Shown piece after piece: positions 41,826 to 50,564 of a stretch of DNA of 64,000 nucleotides; position 1 is the stretch's first letter, and each line of letters opens with the position of its first letter. Under the pieces are notes generated by a model that saw nothing but the letters and a program-made list of their open reading frames with translations, was not told the origin of the DNA and did no database searches. The position numbers and the translations under genes are program-made. Source of the DNA: JBGSKV01 sp041740975 (lineage in GTDB: Bacteria; Bdellovibrionota_B; Oligoflexia; Oligoflexales; JALZUQ01); NCBI GenBank assembly GCA_041740975.1, contig JBGSKV010000088.1, positions 1-64,000 of the forward strand, given 5' to 3'.

Positions 41826-43028
41826 ATGTCAAAGGTACTTATTATAGGTGCGGGAGCCGTAGGTTCAGTCACTGCACAAAAGTGTGGACAGTTTCCCGAA
41901 GTTTTTACAGATATCTGCATTGCTAGCCGCACGCTATCGAAATGCGAAGACATCAAAAAAAATATGAGCAAACATCCGAAAGTTTCCACTGCTAAAGTCG
42001 ACGCGGATAATGCCGCCGAAGTGGCCGCTCTCATTCGTTCTTATAAACCAAAGGTCGTGATCAACGTCGCCCTTCCTTACCAGGACTTGCCGATTATGGA
42101 AGCTTGCCTGGAAACGAAAACAGATTATATCGATACCGCTTGTTACGAACCCATTGACGATAGCCGCTATTCGTACAAATGGCAGTGGGCCTATCATGAC
42201 CGCTTCAAAGAAAAAGGGGTTATGGCCTTAACTGGCGCGGGTTTCGATCCGGGAGTGACCAATATTTTCTGCGCTTATGCTCGCAAACACATTGTCGACG
42301 AAATTCATTACTTAGATATTTTGGATTGTAATGCAGGTGATCATGGTTTGCCGTTTGCGACAAACTTTAATCCCGAAATTAACCTTCGTGAACTTGATGC
42401 GCCTGGTAAATATTACAAAGACGGTAAATGGATTGAAATCCCGGCTATGTCCATCAAAAGAACTTTTGACTTCCCGGTGGCTGGTACCAAGGACATGTAT
42501 TTAATTTATCATGAAGAGCTCGAAACGCTTACGAAGCACTTCGGCGAAATTAAACAAGCTCGCTTTTGGATGACCTTCTCGCAAAATTATATCAATCACT
42601 TGAACGCTTTCAAAAATGTTGGTTTGACGCGAATTGACCCAATTGATTATCAAGGGCAAAAAATTGTGCCTATTCAGTTCTTGAAAGCTTTGTTGCCGGA
42701 TCCAGCGACACTTGGCCCTCGCACAAAAGGCAAAACGAATATTGGCTGCATCATTGAAGGTCCGAAAGACGGCAAAATGAAGCGTACTTATATTTATCAG
42801 GTTTGCGATCACCAAGAAACCTATGCGGATGTGAAGATGCAAGCGGTCGCCTTTACGGCGGGCGTTCCGCCAGTCATTGCAGCAGAACTCATGCTCAACA
42901 AAACCTGGCACGAAGCCGGTGTTATGAACTGCGAGCAGATGAACCCCGACCCATACATGGAACTTATGGCGAAATACGGCCTGCCATGGCAACAAACGGA
43001 GTCCATCGATTTTGAATCTCGGGTTTGA
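41826..43028 (+). CDS. Carboxynorspermidine dehydrogenase (LYS1/saccharopine reductase family)
   Basis: The 400-residue product has an N-terminal Rossmann domain (VLIIGAGAVGSVTAQK) and saccharopine dehydrogenase-family features (TDYIDTACYEPIDD, GAGFDPGVTNIFCAYA). Directly followed by nspC, it is the carboxynorspermidine/carboxyspermidine dehydrogenase that condenses aspartate semialdehyde with a diamine using NADPH. With the next gene it makes spermidine or norspermidine without S-adenosylmethionine decarboxylase. Length agrees with the family. The two genes overlap by 17 bases. Confidence 0.9.
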   Translation: MSKVLIIGAGAVGSVTAQKCGQFPEVFTDICIASRTLSKCEDIKKNMSKHPKVSTAKVDADNAAEVAALIRSYKPKVVINVALPYQDLPIMEACLETKTDYIDTACYEPIDDSRYSYKWQWAYHDRFKEKGVMALTGAGFDPGVTNIFCAYARKHIVDEIHYLDILDCNAGDHGLPFATNFNPEINLRELDAPGKYYKDGKWIEIPAMSIKRTFDFPVAGTKDMYLIYHEELETLTKHFGEIKQARFWMTFSQNYINHLNAFKNVGLTRIDPIDYQGQKIVPIQFLKALLPDPATLGPRTKGKTNIGCIIEGPKDGKMKRTYIYQVCDHQETYADVKMQAVAFTAGVPPVIAAELMLNKTWHEAGVMNCEQMNPDPYMELMAKYGLPWQQTESIDFESRV

Positions 43029-44169
43029 TTACGAACATTTGGCCACGCCTTGCTATGTTGTCGATAAAGACCTCATAGAGCGAAACCTTCGCGTCCTCAA
43101 AAGTGTTAAGGACCAGACTGGCTGCAAAATCCTTTTGGCTTTAAAAGGCTTTGCGATGCATTCGGTTTTTGACCTTTGCGCGCAATACCTTGACGGCGTT
43201 GCCACAAGCTCGCTCAATGAGGCGTTATTAGGTACAGAAAAATTCGGCAAAGAAGTTCACGTTTATGAAGTGGCGTACTCGGCGCAAGAATTTCCGGAGA
43301 TTTTGGCCAACGCTCATCACATTGTTTTCAACTCTTACTCGCAGTGGTTACGCTTCAAAAAAGATGTAGAAACTTATAATAAAAATAATAGCAAAAAAGT
43401 ATCGTGTGGACTTCGGATCAATCCGCACTATTCCGAAGTCAAAGTCGATAAGTATAATCCGTGTGGTCCCAACTCACGCTTTGGCGTTCCGGTCGAACAA
43501 CTGAAAGAAGTGAATTTTGAGGGGCTTTCTGGCTTGCACTTTCACGCCATGTGCGAACAAAACTCAGACGTCTTACAGCGCATTTTGGCGGTGGTTGAAA
43601 AAACCTGCACACCCTACTTTGACAGAATTAAATGGATTAACTTTGGTGGCGGACATCACATCACGCGCCCGGACTACGATATTAAGCTTCTTGTCGACAC
43701 CATCAATGGCTTTCGCAGTCGACACGATCTTCAGGTCTATTTGGAGCCAGGCGAAGCCATTGCGCTTAACACTGGTTATCTAATTTCTTCGGTTTTGGAT
43801 TTGACCCATAACGGCATGGACATCGCTTTGATGGATGTTTCCGCGACTGCTCATATGCCTGATGTCCTGGAGATGCCTTACCGACCAGAAATCATTGGTG
43901 GTAAAGAACCAGGCAAGAACAAATTCACTTATAAACTAGGCGGAACCACTTGTTTGTCCGGTGACGTAATCGGCGATTACTCTTTTAACGAACGCCTTGA
44001 ACTCGGCGATAAACTTATATTTATGGATATGGCACATTATTCTATGGTCAAAAACACCACGTTCAATGGCGTGAATTTGCCTGACATTGTCTTGGCGTCA
44101 TCGCGTAAAAATACTACTGAAGTTATCCGAAGTTTTGGCTACGAAGATTATCGAAATCGTCTTTCCTAA
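43012..44169 (+). CDS. nspC: Carboxynorspermidine decarboxylase
   Basis: A 385-residue PLP enzyme of the alanine racemase-fold decarboxylases: PCYVVDKDLIERNLRVL at the N-terminus, ALKGFAMHS with the PLP lysine (K45), GLHFHAMCEQN, INFGGGHH, EPGEAI, and GTTCLSGD with the catalytic Cys (C314). It removes CO2 from carboxyspermidine/carboxynorspermidine. The start is TTG inside the preceding gene with CGGAG upstream, so translation is coupled. Confidence 0.93.
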   Translation: MNLGFDYEHLATPCYVVDKDLIERNLRVLKSVKDQTGCKILLALKGFAMHSVFDLCAQYLDGVATSSLNEALLGTEKFGKEVHVYEVAYSAQEFPEILANAHHIVFNSYSQWLRFKKDVETYNKNNSKKVSCGLRINPHYSEVKVDKYNPCGPNSRFGVPVEQLKEVNFEGLSGLHFHAMCEQNSDVLQRILAVVEKTCTPYFDRIKWINFGGGHHITRPDYDIKLLVDTINGFRSRHDLQVYLEPGEAIALNTGYLISSVLDLTHNGMDIALMDVSATAHMPDVLEMPYRPEIIGGKEPGKNKFTYKLGGTTCLSGDVIGDYSFNERLELGDKLIFMDMAHYSMVKNTTFNGVNLPDIVLASSRKNTTEVIRSFGYEDYRNRLS

Positions 44170-44198
44170 CAGCTGAATTATTTTGACCCGGGATCTTC

Positions 44199-45533
44199 AT
44201 GACAGACGACAAACTTCGCCCCCCCGCCTATGTTTCTAATTTTTATCTTTGGTCCATCGTAGTTTTGGGCTCAGTATTTGGCTGTCTTTTCGCCTGCACA
44301 CAAGATCTTCGCTATGATGAAATCCAACTTTTGCACAAAGGCACTCAGCTCGCGCGTCACCTAAACTTAGTGCCTTTTGGAAATGTAGTGACGGGAGGCC
44401 TCGGGCATTCACCGGGAATTTTAACTTCGCTACTCGTAGGTATTCCCATGATGGTCGTGATGTCCCCCATCTCGCCCGTTGTTTTGGTTTTCATTCTTCA
44501 TTTTATTTCGCTTTATCTTTACGCGAATTTGACCAGAGAGATTTTTGGTCGGCGAATTTTAATAATCGTTTTGCTATTTTATTGGCTGAGCGTCTGGCAC
44601 ACCTCGAAGATGATTTTATGGAACCCCTCATATCTTTTCTTCCTAAGTACAATCCATCTTTGGAGCTCTTATCATTCACGGAGTCGAAAATCGGCCTGGC
44701 ACACCTTCTCCCTAACCCTTGCTATTGGCGCGGCGCTACAAGTGCATAGCTCTTGGGTTATACTGGCCTTGTTAAGTACTTTTTTGTATTGGCGTGGACT
44801 TATTCGTATCCATTGGCCTGCCTTTATCGCAGCATGTCTGATTATTTTGGCCATGCTGATCCCGTATTTTATCGATCTCTTTGCCCCCTCTAAACCGGAT
44901 ACGATTATCATCGCATCGGACGCATTTATTGGTCGTGGTTTGATCTATGGATATCCACTCATGAAAGGCCTGTTCTATTGGATACGCTATGCCAGCACCT
45001 ATTTTAGCAGTGATATTTTCACTGGTACCACTTATGGTTGGATGCCAGGTTGGCTTGCGAGCTTGGTATCCATTCTTATGGGTTCACTAAAGTGGGTGCT
45101 GGCAATGGTAACATTGGTTGTTTCGTGTTGGGCTAACTTTGAACTCTTGAAGAAAGCGAAGCAATCTCTAAAGCGTCGCGAATTCAATGACAGCAAAGAT
45201 TGGCTTCAGTCTTATGCATGCTGGACATTTGTTTCTGTGTTTATTGCCGTCGCCGCATCTCCCATCACGACGTCGTACTGGCATTTGCTGATCGTCTTTC
45301 CGCAAGCTATTTTGCCGTTGCTATTTTTTTGGGACCGGCACGAAGCGCTTTTGCAGCTTGTGTCTCGTTCGAAACCCATTCTGACTGGCTTTGTAGTTGT
45401 GGTAAGCTTGATTAGCTTTTTTGGCGCCATGAGTTCCGTTCGCCACGACTATAAAATAGACGTGCATTCAGAATTCCTACGCCTCGATAAAGAAGGTCGA
45501 TTGGGACCACCCCCGACCTCAAACCGTCCATAG
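44199..45533 (+). CDS. GT-C-type membrane glycosyltransferase-like protein
   Basis: A 444-residue protein with about ten transmembrane helices. After the first helix is DLRYDE (D40-E41), the usual metal-binding acidic pair of GT-C/ArnT-like enzymes that use polyprenyl-phosphate sugars. The next loop carries G-G-L-G-H-S-P-G, as in related proteins. It lies 29 bases after nspC and may be co-transcribed, though no biochemical link to polyamines is known. The family (PMT_2-like) is a fair guess; substrate unknown. Confidence 0.65.
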   Translation: MTDDKLRPPAYVSNFYLWSIVVLGSVFGCLFACTQDLRYDEIQLLHKGTQLARHLNLVPFGNVVTGGLGHSPGILTSLLVGIPMMVVMSPISPVVLVFILHFISLYLYANLTREIFGRRILIIVLLFYWLSVWHTSKMILWNPSYLFFLSTIHLWSSYHSRSRKSAWHTFSLTLAIGAALQVHSSWVILALLSTFLYWRGLIRIHWPAFIAACLIILAMLIPYFIDLFAPSKPDTIIIASDAFIGRGLIYGYPLMKGLFYWIRYASTYFSSDIFTGTTYGWMPGWLASLVSILMGSLKWVLAMVTLVVSCWANFELLKKAKQSLKRREFNDSKDWLQSYACWTFVSVFIAVAASPITTSYWHLLIVFPQAILPLLFFWDRHEALLQLVSRSKPILTGFVVVVSLISFFGAMSSVRHDYKIDVHSEFLRLDKEGRLGPPPTSNRP

Positions 45534-45544
45534 GAGTTTTGGCC

Positions 45545-46012
45545 ATGTTACGTTTCCTTTTTCTCGGGCTCATTTTTGCAACGGTAAGCTGCGTAACGAC
45601 GCCAGCTGAACGTCCAGACATTGACTTTGAAATCAGTAAATCTACTTTGACGACGATGTCTGCAGATATGAAAAAAGCAAAAACTGCAGAAACTCCAGTA
45701 GATGTCGCAAATCTTGGATGCTGGAAAGACAAATGCCGCATTGAACTGACGCACGAAGATGGCAAGGTTGGAACTCTGGGATTAACACCTGAGGATCTGA
45801 AAACCCTTTTGGCAGCTATCTCCAAGTCAAAAGTGAATGAACCTCTCGATGCTAGCAGCGGCAGTTCCAGCGTATCGTGCACACCAAATGAATGTAAATT
45901 TTCGATAACCAAAGACATCGAATTGGATCCAAAAGCGGACTTTTGGGTCAGCGATTTGCTGGGAGATTTGAAATCTCAAGCTGCAAAGCCCGCTAGTCGG
46001 AAGAAAAAATAG
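45545..46012 (+). CDS. Lipoprotein of unknown function
   Basis: A 155-residue lipoprotein (lipobox ATVSC). The mature part has a CWKDKCRIEL segment and another pair of cysteines (VSCTPNECKF), so two disulphides are likely, and a lysine-rich end. AGGAG lies eight bases before the ATG at 45545. It follows the GT-C-type gene by 11 bases, probably the same operon. No family recognised. Confidence 0.6.
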   Translation: MLRFLFLGLIFATVSCVTTPAERPDIDFEISKSTLTTMSADMKKAKTAETPVDVANLGCWKDKCRIELTHEDGKVGTLGLTPEDLKTLLAAISKSKVNEPLDASSGSSSVSCTPNECKFSITKDIELDPKADFWVSDLLGDLKSQAAKPASRKKK

Positions 46013-46019
46013 TTCCTTC

Positions 46020-46070
46020 GTCATCCAGAGCTTTCAAGAGCGCAGCTCGCCGATCGCTCAGAATGACGGG
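46020..46070. repeat. REP-like inverted repeat between convergent genes
   Basis: A CGTCAT...ATGACG inverted repeat with internal GAGC motifs (AGAGC, GCTC) fills the short gap between the convergent genes ending at 46012 and 46092. It shares AGCGA and GAATGACG with the elements at 6060 and 6877. Confidence 0.5.
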
Positions 46071-46091
46071 CATGAAGAACTTAAACAAAAT

Positions 46092-46607
46092 TTACCGATC
46101 CGGCTTTAGACGGTGAAATCCATCTTTCTGTTCAAAAATAGCGTTAGGTTTTTTCGGCACAGCTTTCTGCTTGGTTTTATCAAAATCGTTCTTTTTTACG
46201 GGGACAGGATCAGATTTTGCACCTGCCGTTATAGGGCGACAACATCCATAGTAAACGTGTTCACCGTTGTAGTCTAAGGTGACGTAGGCATTATAGACCT
46301 TCTCGCTCATCCCATCTGAACAGTCCTTAGCACGAACAACATTTACTGTGAGTTTTTTGCCGTCTTTGCTTTGACCACGCATGTAAAAACCGGCCCCCAT
46401 GGACATGCCATAAAATGTGTCGAGTCTGACCTTTTCAAGTGTATGGCGCTCACCCATCATGACATCGTAGGTTGCAACCTTATCAACATACGAAAAGCCC
46501 CAGAAAGGCTCAGTGCCGGTGCAGGAAAAATTCTCTTCTTGAGCAAGCGAAGTGGTAGCCAATGTTACGAAAAGAAAAAAAGCTCTCGTTATAGATTTGC
46601 CAGACAT
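46092..46607 (-). CDS. COG3650-like exported protein
   Basis: A 171-residue protein with signal peptide (ending TTSLAQEE) and FSCTGTEPFWGFSY, the start of the COG3650 lipoprotein-like beta domain, then CSDGMSEKVYNAYVTL. Cysteines can form disulphides. The ATG at 46607 has AGGAGA upstream; the frame open for 44 codons before it lacks a signal. Periplasmic, of unknown role. Confidence 0.75.
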   Translation of the reverse strand: MSGKSITRAFFLFVTLATTSLAQEENFSCTGTEPFWGFSYVDKVATYDVMMGERHTLEKVRLDTFYGMSMGAGFYMRGQSKDGKKLTVNVVRAKDCSDGMSEKVYNAYVTLDYNGEHVYYGCCRPITAGAKSDPVPVKKNDFDKTKQKAVPKKPNAIFEQKDGFHRLKPDR

Positions 46608-46716
46608 GGTCCATCTCCTTTTATAACGCAAAGTTCGGCTTATCTTGCTAAACTTTGACGGCCCATCATAGATTTGCTTCCATAATAGAGCAATGAATTT
46701 GGCGAAAGGAAATGAC

Positions 46717-46986
46717 GTGGACTGGAAAATATTTGGCACAGCTTTTATGACAATTTTTTTGGCAGAATTGGGAGATAAGACTCAATTTGCCGCGATGGCA
46801 CTATCTGCCGGTAATGACAATAAACTTGCTGTTTTATTGGGAGTCGTATTGGCTTTGGCTTTAGCAGGAGTGCTCGGTGTTGCGCTTGGCGGACTGATTG
46901 GTGCTTGGATCGATCCCAAGATGATGCGCTGGGTTTCCGGCGGAATGTTTCTCGCGATCGGAACTTGGATTCTCATCGCTGGTTAA
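46717..46986 (+). CDS. Half-size GDT1/UPF0016 (TMEM165-like) transporter
   Basis: The 89-residue product (GTG start, AAAGGA upstream) has three transmembrane helices and one E-L-G-D-K-T motif, the UPF0016 signature. Full-length family members have two such motifs in a duplicated fold of about 190 residues and export manganese or calcium. This copy is half size, and would have to dimerise. An ATG eight codons upstream is possible but has no ribosome binding site. Confidence 0.8.
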   Translation: MDWKIFGTAFMTIFLAELGDKTQFAAMALSAGNDNKLAVLLGVVLALALAGVLGVALGGLIGAWIDPKMMRWVSGGMFLAIGTWILIAG

Positions 46987-47031
46987 TGTTAATCAAGCGC
47001 CCGCGAAGTCGAGCAGGCGCCTGATCAAGCT

Positions 47032-47982
47032 TTAAGAGTGTTTGTCCGATTTTGTCACGGGAGCTGGATTCATGCGATTGAATACAGAAAACGCCGTTGC
47101 CATCATTCCACTTAAATCCGCTGGATTTGCGGGGACGATGATCGTATTGGCGTCCGTTGCAAATTTTCCGAACTCTTGTACGTAAGCTTCGGCTACTCGA
47201 AGTTCTGCCGACTCTCTGCCTCCTGGTGTATTTAAAATTTCTGCAACTCTTTGCAATCCCTCTGCAGTTGCTTTTGCTACTGATAAAATTGCGGACGCTT
47301 CCCCTTCGGCCTCATTGATTTGGCGTTGACGCTGAGCTTCAGAGTTTTTAATTGTTTGTTGCTTCTCGCCCTCAGCACGGTTGATTTTTGAATCCCGATC
47401 ACCTTCTGACTCAAGGACTTTGGCGCGTTTTTCACGTTCGGCGCGCATTTGTTTTTCCATTGCTGCTAGTACATCCCCTGGAGGCGTAATGGACTTGATT
47501 TCATACCGAAGGACTTTGACGCCCCACGGATCCGTTGCATTATCGATGGCTAGGATGACGGCATTGTTAACTTTTTCTCGCTCTTCAAACGTACGATCCA
47601 AGTCGAGTTTTCCTATCTCTGAGCGCAACGTCGTTTGAGCCAGCTGAATGATAGCTTGCTCGAAGTTTGCTACCCCATATGAAGCGCGTGATGCTTCCAC
47701 GACTCTGAAAAAGAGCACCCCGTCGACATTTACCTGCACGTTATCGCGCGTAATGCAAATTTGTTCAGGGATATCCATGACGATCTCTTTAATGGTATGA
47801 ACGTATTGAATGCGATCAACAAACGGTATGGTAATGTGCAATCCTGCATCGAGGGTACGGCTGTATTTTCCAAGTCTTTCGACTACATAAGCCATTTGCT
47901 GAGGTACAATTCGTATACTTTTAAATAAAACAATCGCCACAAAAACACATACTAAAACCAGGAAAATTGTCTGAGCTGTCAT
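47032..47982 (-). CDS. SPFH/band-7 (paraslipin/QmcA-like) protein
   Basis: A 316-residue membrane protein with an N-terminal helix and the SPFH domain: VPQQMAYVVERLGKYSRTLD, then a E-I-V-M-D-I-P-E strand, and a long coiled-coil rich in E/A/R (E-K-R-A-K-V-L-E-S-E-G-D-R). It forms oligomeric membrane scaffolds with the neighbouring NfeD protein, which is 15 bases upstream in the same operon. AGAGGG precedes the ATG. Confidence 0.92.
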   Translation of the reverse strand: MTAQTIFLVLVCVFVAIVLFKSIRIVPQQMAYVVERLGKYSRTLDAGLHITIPFVDRIQYVHTIKEIVMDIPEQICITRDNVQVNVDGVLFFRVVEASRASYGVANFEQAIIQLAQTTLRSEIGKLDLDRTFEEREKVNNAVILAIDNATDPWGVKVLRYEIKSITPPGDVLAAMEKQMRAEREKRAKVLESEGDRDSKINRAEGEKQQTIKNSEAQRQRQINEAEGEASAILSVAKATAEGLQRVAEILNTPGGRESAELRVAEAYVQEFGKFATDANTIIVPANPADLSGMMATAFSVFNRMNPAPVTKSDKHS

Positions 47983-47997
47983 GATTCCCTCTTAATT

Positions 47998-48411
47998 CTA
48001 GACTTTTTTAACAAATAATTTGATTCCATCTTTTCTTGTTATCTTCACTTCAGAACCGGAAGCAATGACTTCAGAACTATCATTGATAGCAGTCCAAGTT
48101 GTTCCTTGGTACTGAATCGAAGTTTGCTTATTAGGTTCCAAAGATTGATCGACTACGAAATTCTGTTCGTCTTTCCATGCACCTTTCGCAGAAAGCGAAT
48201 GTACGAGTTTTTTTCGAAACGTCAGCACTAGTCCAGCCGAGAGAAGTGCGAAAATCGCGATCTCAGAATTAAGGTGATCTAAACCCAGAAGGCGCAGACC
48301 CGCTACCAGTAATGCTGCTAAGCCAAAAAACAGAAGAAAAAATGCTCCGGACATCAGTTCTGCGATGGCGAGCAAGATTCCGACAGATGCCCAAACTATT
48401 GTTTGCGTCAA
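47998..48411 (-). CDS. NfeD-family membrane protein
   Basis: A small NfeD-like protein (short form, about 137-146 residues) with transmembrane helices in the first half and a C-terminal OB-fold (SIQYQGTTWTAINDSSEVIA, V-K-I-T-R-K-D-G). It is the usual partner of the adjacent SPFH protein and helps membrane organisation. The AAGGAG lies directly against an ATG (48417) but six bases before a TTG (48411), which fits the start better; a longer frame from 48438 is also open. Confidence 0.85.
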   Translation of the reverse strand: MTQTIVWASVGILLAIAELMSGAFFLLFFGLAALLVAGLRLLGLDHLNSEIAIFALLSAGLVLTFRKKLVHSLSAKGAWKDEQNFVVDQSLEPNKQTSIQYQGTTWTAINDSSEVIASGSEVKITRKDGIKLFVKKV

Positions 48412-48833
48412 CTTCATCTCCTTTAGGTGTAAGGACATATATATGAGCGACTATATTATCATAACTGGTGATTTTCTCTATCCTGCAAAGAATGAGTTAT
48501 CAATTTGAGGCAAATGCGTTGTCTTTGCCGTCATTTTCGTGCCGAAGATCGGCCAGTTCAAGAATGATATATCCTCTCAACCATAGGATTCTCAATGAAT
48601 GCGCAACACCGATCGCCTGAACTGGGCGAAGTTGGATTTTTTTTTAAGTCGACGTTGATATTTTTGATCTTTTAACAAGGCGAAGCTCAACTTAGCTACC
48701 AGTAAGTCGCTAATTAAACAACAATTTCTTCAATAATTAAAGTTTTCAACCAAATTTGCCGATAAGGCCAGTAATGAAATGTATTCCGAGCTGCTGCTAA
48801 ACAGAGTTTTTCAAAGCTGTACTGTGAGCTGAA
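48412..48833. other. Intergenic region holding a candidate small RNA
   Basis: The 422-base gap separates nfeD (leftward) from a rightward lipoprotein. It includes the structured element at 48541-48645 with a terminator. Otherwise AT-rich without a coding frame; part of the rightmost 100 bases is presumably the lipoprotein promoter. Confidence 0.45.
48541..48645 (+). ncRNA. Candidate small RNA with orphan intrinsic terminator
   Basis: Three successive hairpins are readable on the plus strand: GCCGA-AGA-TCGGC (48541-48553), ATCCT-nine-base loop-AGGAT (48571-48589), and a terminal one with TCGCC (48613-48617) / GGCGA (48625-48629) plus outer CAAC/GTTG (48604-48607/48631-48634). The last is followed by nine T residues (48637-48645), a strong intrinsic terminator. 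No rightward gene precedes it, so it must end an unannotated transcript. The 5' end and promoter are not certain. Confidence 0.45.
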
Positions 48834-49565
48834 ATGGCCATGAACCGCAGAAATCAATATCTTGCTCCCATCGTGTTGAGCCTTGTACTTGGTTGCACCA
48901 AGACGGCCCTCCCTACGATTGATAATCAAAAAACGCCACAACCAGCAACTCAAACACCTGTGACTGCACTTCCTGAAAATCCTAGTCCGACGTCTCCTGT
49001 TATTCCGGGAGCTCCCGTAACCCCAACGACTCCAACAGCTCCGGTTGATCCGACTCCGTCGAATCCCGTCACAACACCAAGCCCTATTACTCTACCTCCG
49101 AGTTCGAATCCTACTTTGAATCCAAGTACAACGGTTCCTCCCCTTACTCCGGGCGCTCCGGTTTCTACATTGATTGGCGATAAATTTAAATTTCAAGATG
49201 TCGTAGTAAAAGCCCCGGCCGGTTGGAAGCTACATCAAGATGTCGCGCAGCCAAATATTGTCATCCTAGGTTTTACAAATGCTAACGACGATTACTTTCG
49301 CATTTATGTTGAAAAAGATAGCTCTAAAGATTTTGCGAGCATGTTCAGCTTTAAAACGCAGACTATTAAGCCGATGTTTTCTGAAACGATCGGTAAATAT
49401 CAGTGGTCGCGCCTTGAAAATAAGAAGTCTGGCGAGCAAAGCTCATTCGTTACTAGCGCATTTTGGATGACACTAAACGGATATAGTTATTATGGTTTCG
49501 GCCGAGCCAAAGACCAGCCGACAGCTGCACAAATCTCAACTCTTTTCTTGTCCATTTTGGAGTAA
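48834..49565 (+). CDS. Lipoprotein with Pro/Thr-rich linker
   Basis: A 243-residue lipoprotein (lipobox VLGC) followed by about 90 residues rich in Pro, Thr and Ser, likely a wall-spanning spacer. The C-terminal domain (about 125-243) begins GDKFKFQDVVVKAPAGWKLH, a strand pattern seen in small PsbP/Mog1-like or DUF1795-type proteins, but this is a weak resemblance. Located just upstream of the caspase-like protein, seemingly in one operon. Confidence 0.6.
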   Translation: MAMNRRNQYLAPIVLSLVLGCTKTALPTIDNQKTPQPATQTPVTALPENPSPTSPVIPGAPVTPTTPTAPVDPTPSNPVTTPSPITLPPSSNPTLNPSTTVPPLTPGAPVSTLIGDKFKFQDVVVKAPAGWKLHQDVAQPNIVILGFTNANDDYFRIYVEKDSSKDFASMFSFKTQTIKPMFSETIGKYQWSRLENKKSGEQSSFVTSAFWMTLNGYSYYGFGRAKDQPTAAQISTLFLSILE

Positions 49566-49613
49566 GCTCGCATAACTCGATCAGTTAAACTATTAATTGC
49601 AAGCTTAGCCTCA

Positions 49614-50564
49614 ATGAGTATGACACTAAGCTGCGCGGCGCTTGTCGAAAACAAAGGCGAATATACCAAGACTTATTCATTGTCTTTAACTGGCAGCAAT
49701 TACACTGGCAAGAAATTTTATCTTGGCTGGGGACATGCGGCTCCAAATGATCCTTCAATGATGAAAAATGAAACGAAATATGACGTTTTGAAAACCCATG
49801 ATATTTTTACCAAGGACATCGGCGGAAGTTATGAAGGCAAAAAACTCATCGAACAGCGCGGCAGCACAGAAGCCATAAAAGAAAGCTTCAGCGAAATCGC
49901 GCAGAAGACGACGTCAAACGATATGTACGTTCAATACTCTAGCGGCCACGGCTTTCCGCAGGGATTGCAATATGGTGGCTCTTACACGGATATTGCTAAC
50001 CGTATTTTATCTCTCAATTCAAAAGAAATGATTTCGTTCACCATGGCTTGCTATTCGGGCGGGTTAGTTAACGAGTTTAATCGTCGAAAAGCCGAATGGT
50101 CCAATTACAAAGAACAGGGCCGGACGCTTTTTGTCATGGCTTCGAGTACGGTTCAGCAGACTTCGAGCACAGGTCCCGGTATGGATCAAGAAAATCCTGA
50201 TAATCCTTACGGTAGTGCGGGAAGTGCGTTTGGCCATGCTCTTTATCGCGCGCTCAAAGGCGAAGCGGATGGATATGTTGATGGCGTAAAAGACGGATTT
50301 GTAGATCTCGGTGAAATAGAATCTTATACGAAATCTTTGACGAAACGAATTGGTGGACACACTCCAGTAGCGACAGGCGTTTACAATCCTGGCCTCATCA
50401 TGAATAAAGTTCTATCAGCGGAAGACATTGCTGGTATGGAATTTGCCGATCGTGGCACAGATAGATATGATGAATATGCGATGCAACAAATTATTAAAAG
50501 TGAAGATACCTACTGGTCACAAAATTTAAGTGAATTGCCAAAATGGTCGGATGTATCTAACTAA
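49614..50564 (+). CDS. Exported caspase/legumain-fold (C13/C14-like) peptidase-like protein
   Basis: The product (316 residues from this ATG) has a caspase-like alpha/beta core: F-Y-L-G-W-G-H start, YVQYSSGHGFPQ with H112 and ISFTMACYSGGLVNEF with C146, the His-Cys dyad of clan CD peptidases. These may be proteolytically active or regulatory. The true start is uncertain: the ATG lacks a ribosome binding site, while GGAG upstream points to an ATA codon at 49572, 14 codons before. Starting there adds a basic n-region (RITRSVKLLIASLASMSMTL) and gives a complete signal peptide. The upstream frame stops at the preceding gene's TAA. Confidence 0.7.
   Translation: MSMTLSCAALVENKGEYTKTYSLSLTGSNYTGKKFYLGWGHAAPNDPSMMKNETKYDVLKTHDIFTKDIGGSYEGKKLIEQRGSTEAIKESFSEIAQKTTSNDMYVQYSSGHGFPQGLQYGGSYTDIANRILSLNSKEMISFTMACYSGGLVNEFNRRKAEWSNYKEQGRTLFVMASSTVQQTSSTGPGMDQENPDNPYGSAGSAFGHALYRALKGEADGYVDGVKDGFVDLGEIESYTKSLTKRIGGHTPVATGVYNPGLIMNKVLSAEDIAGMEFADRGTDRYDEYAMQQIIKSEDTYWSQNLSELPKWSDVSN

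Noticed and set aside
48714..48953. Leftward 79-residue frame across the lipoprotein start
   Set aside because: No ribosome binding site, and it runs antisense to the lipoprotein signal peptide.
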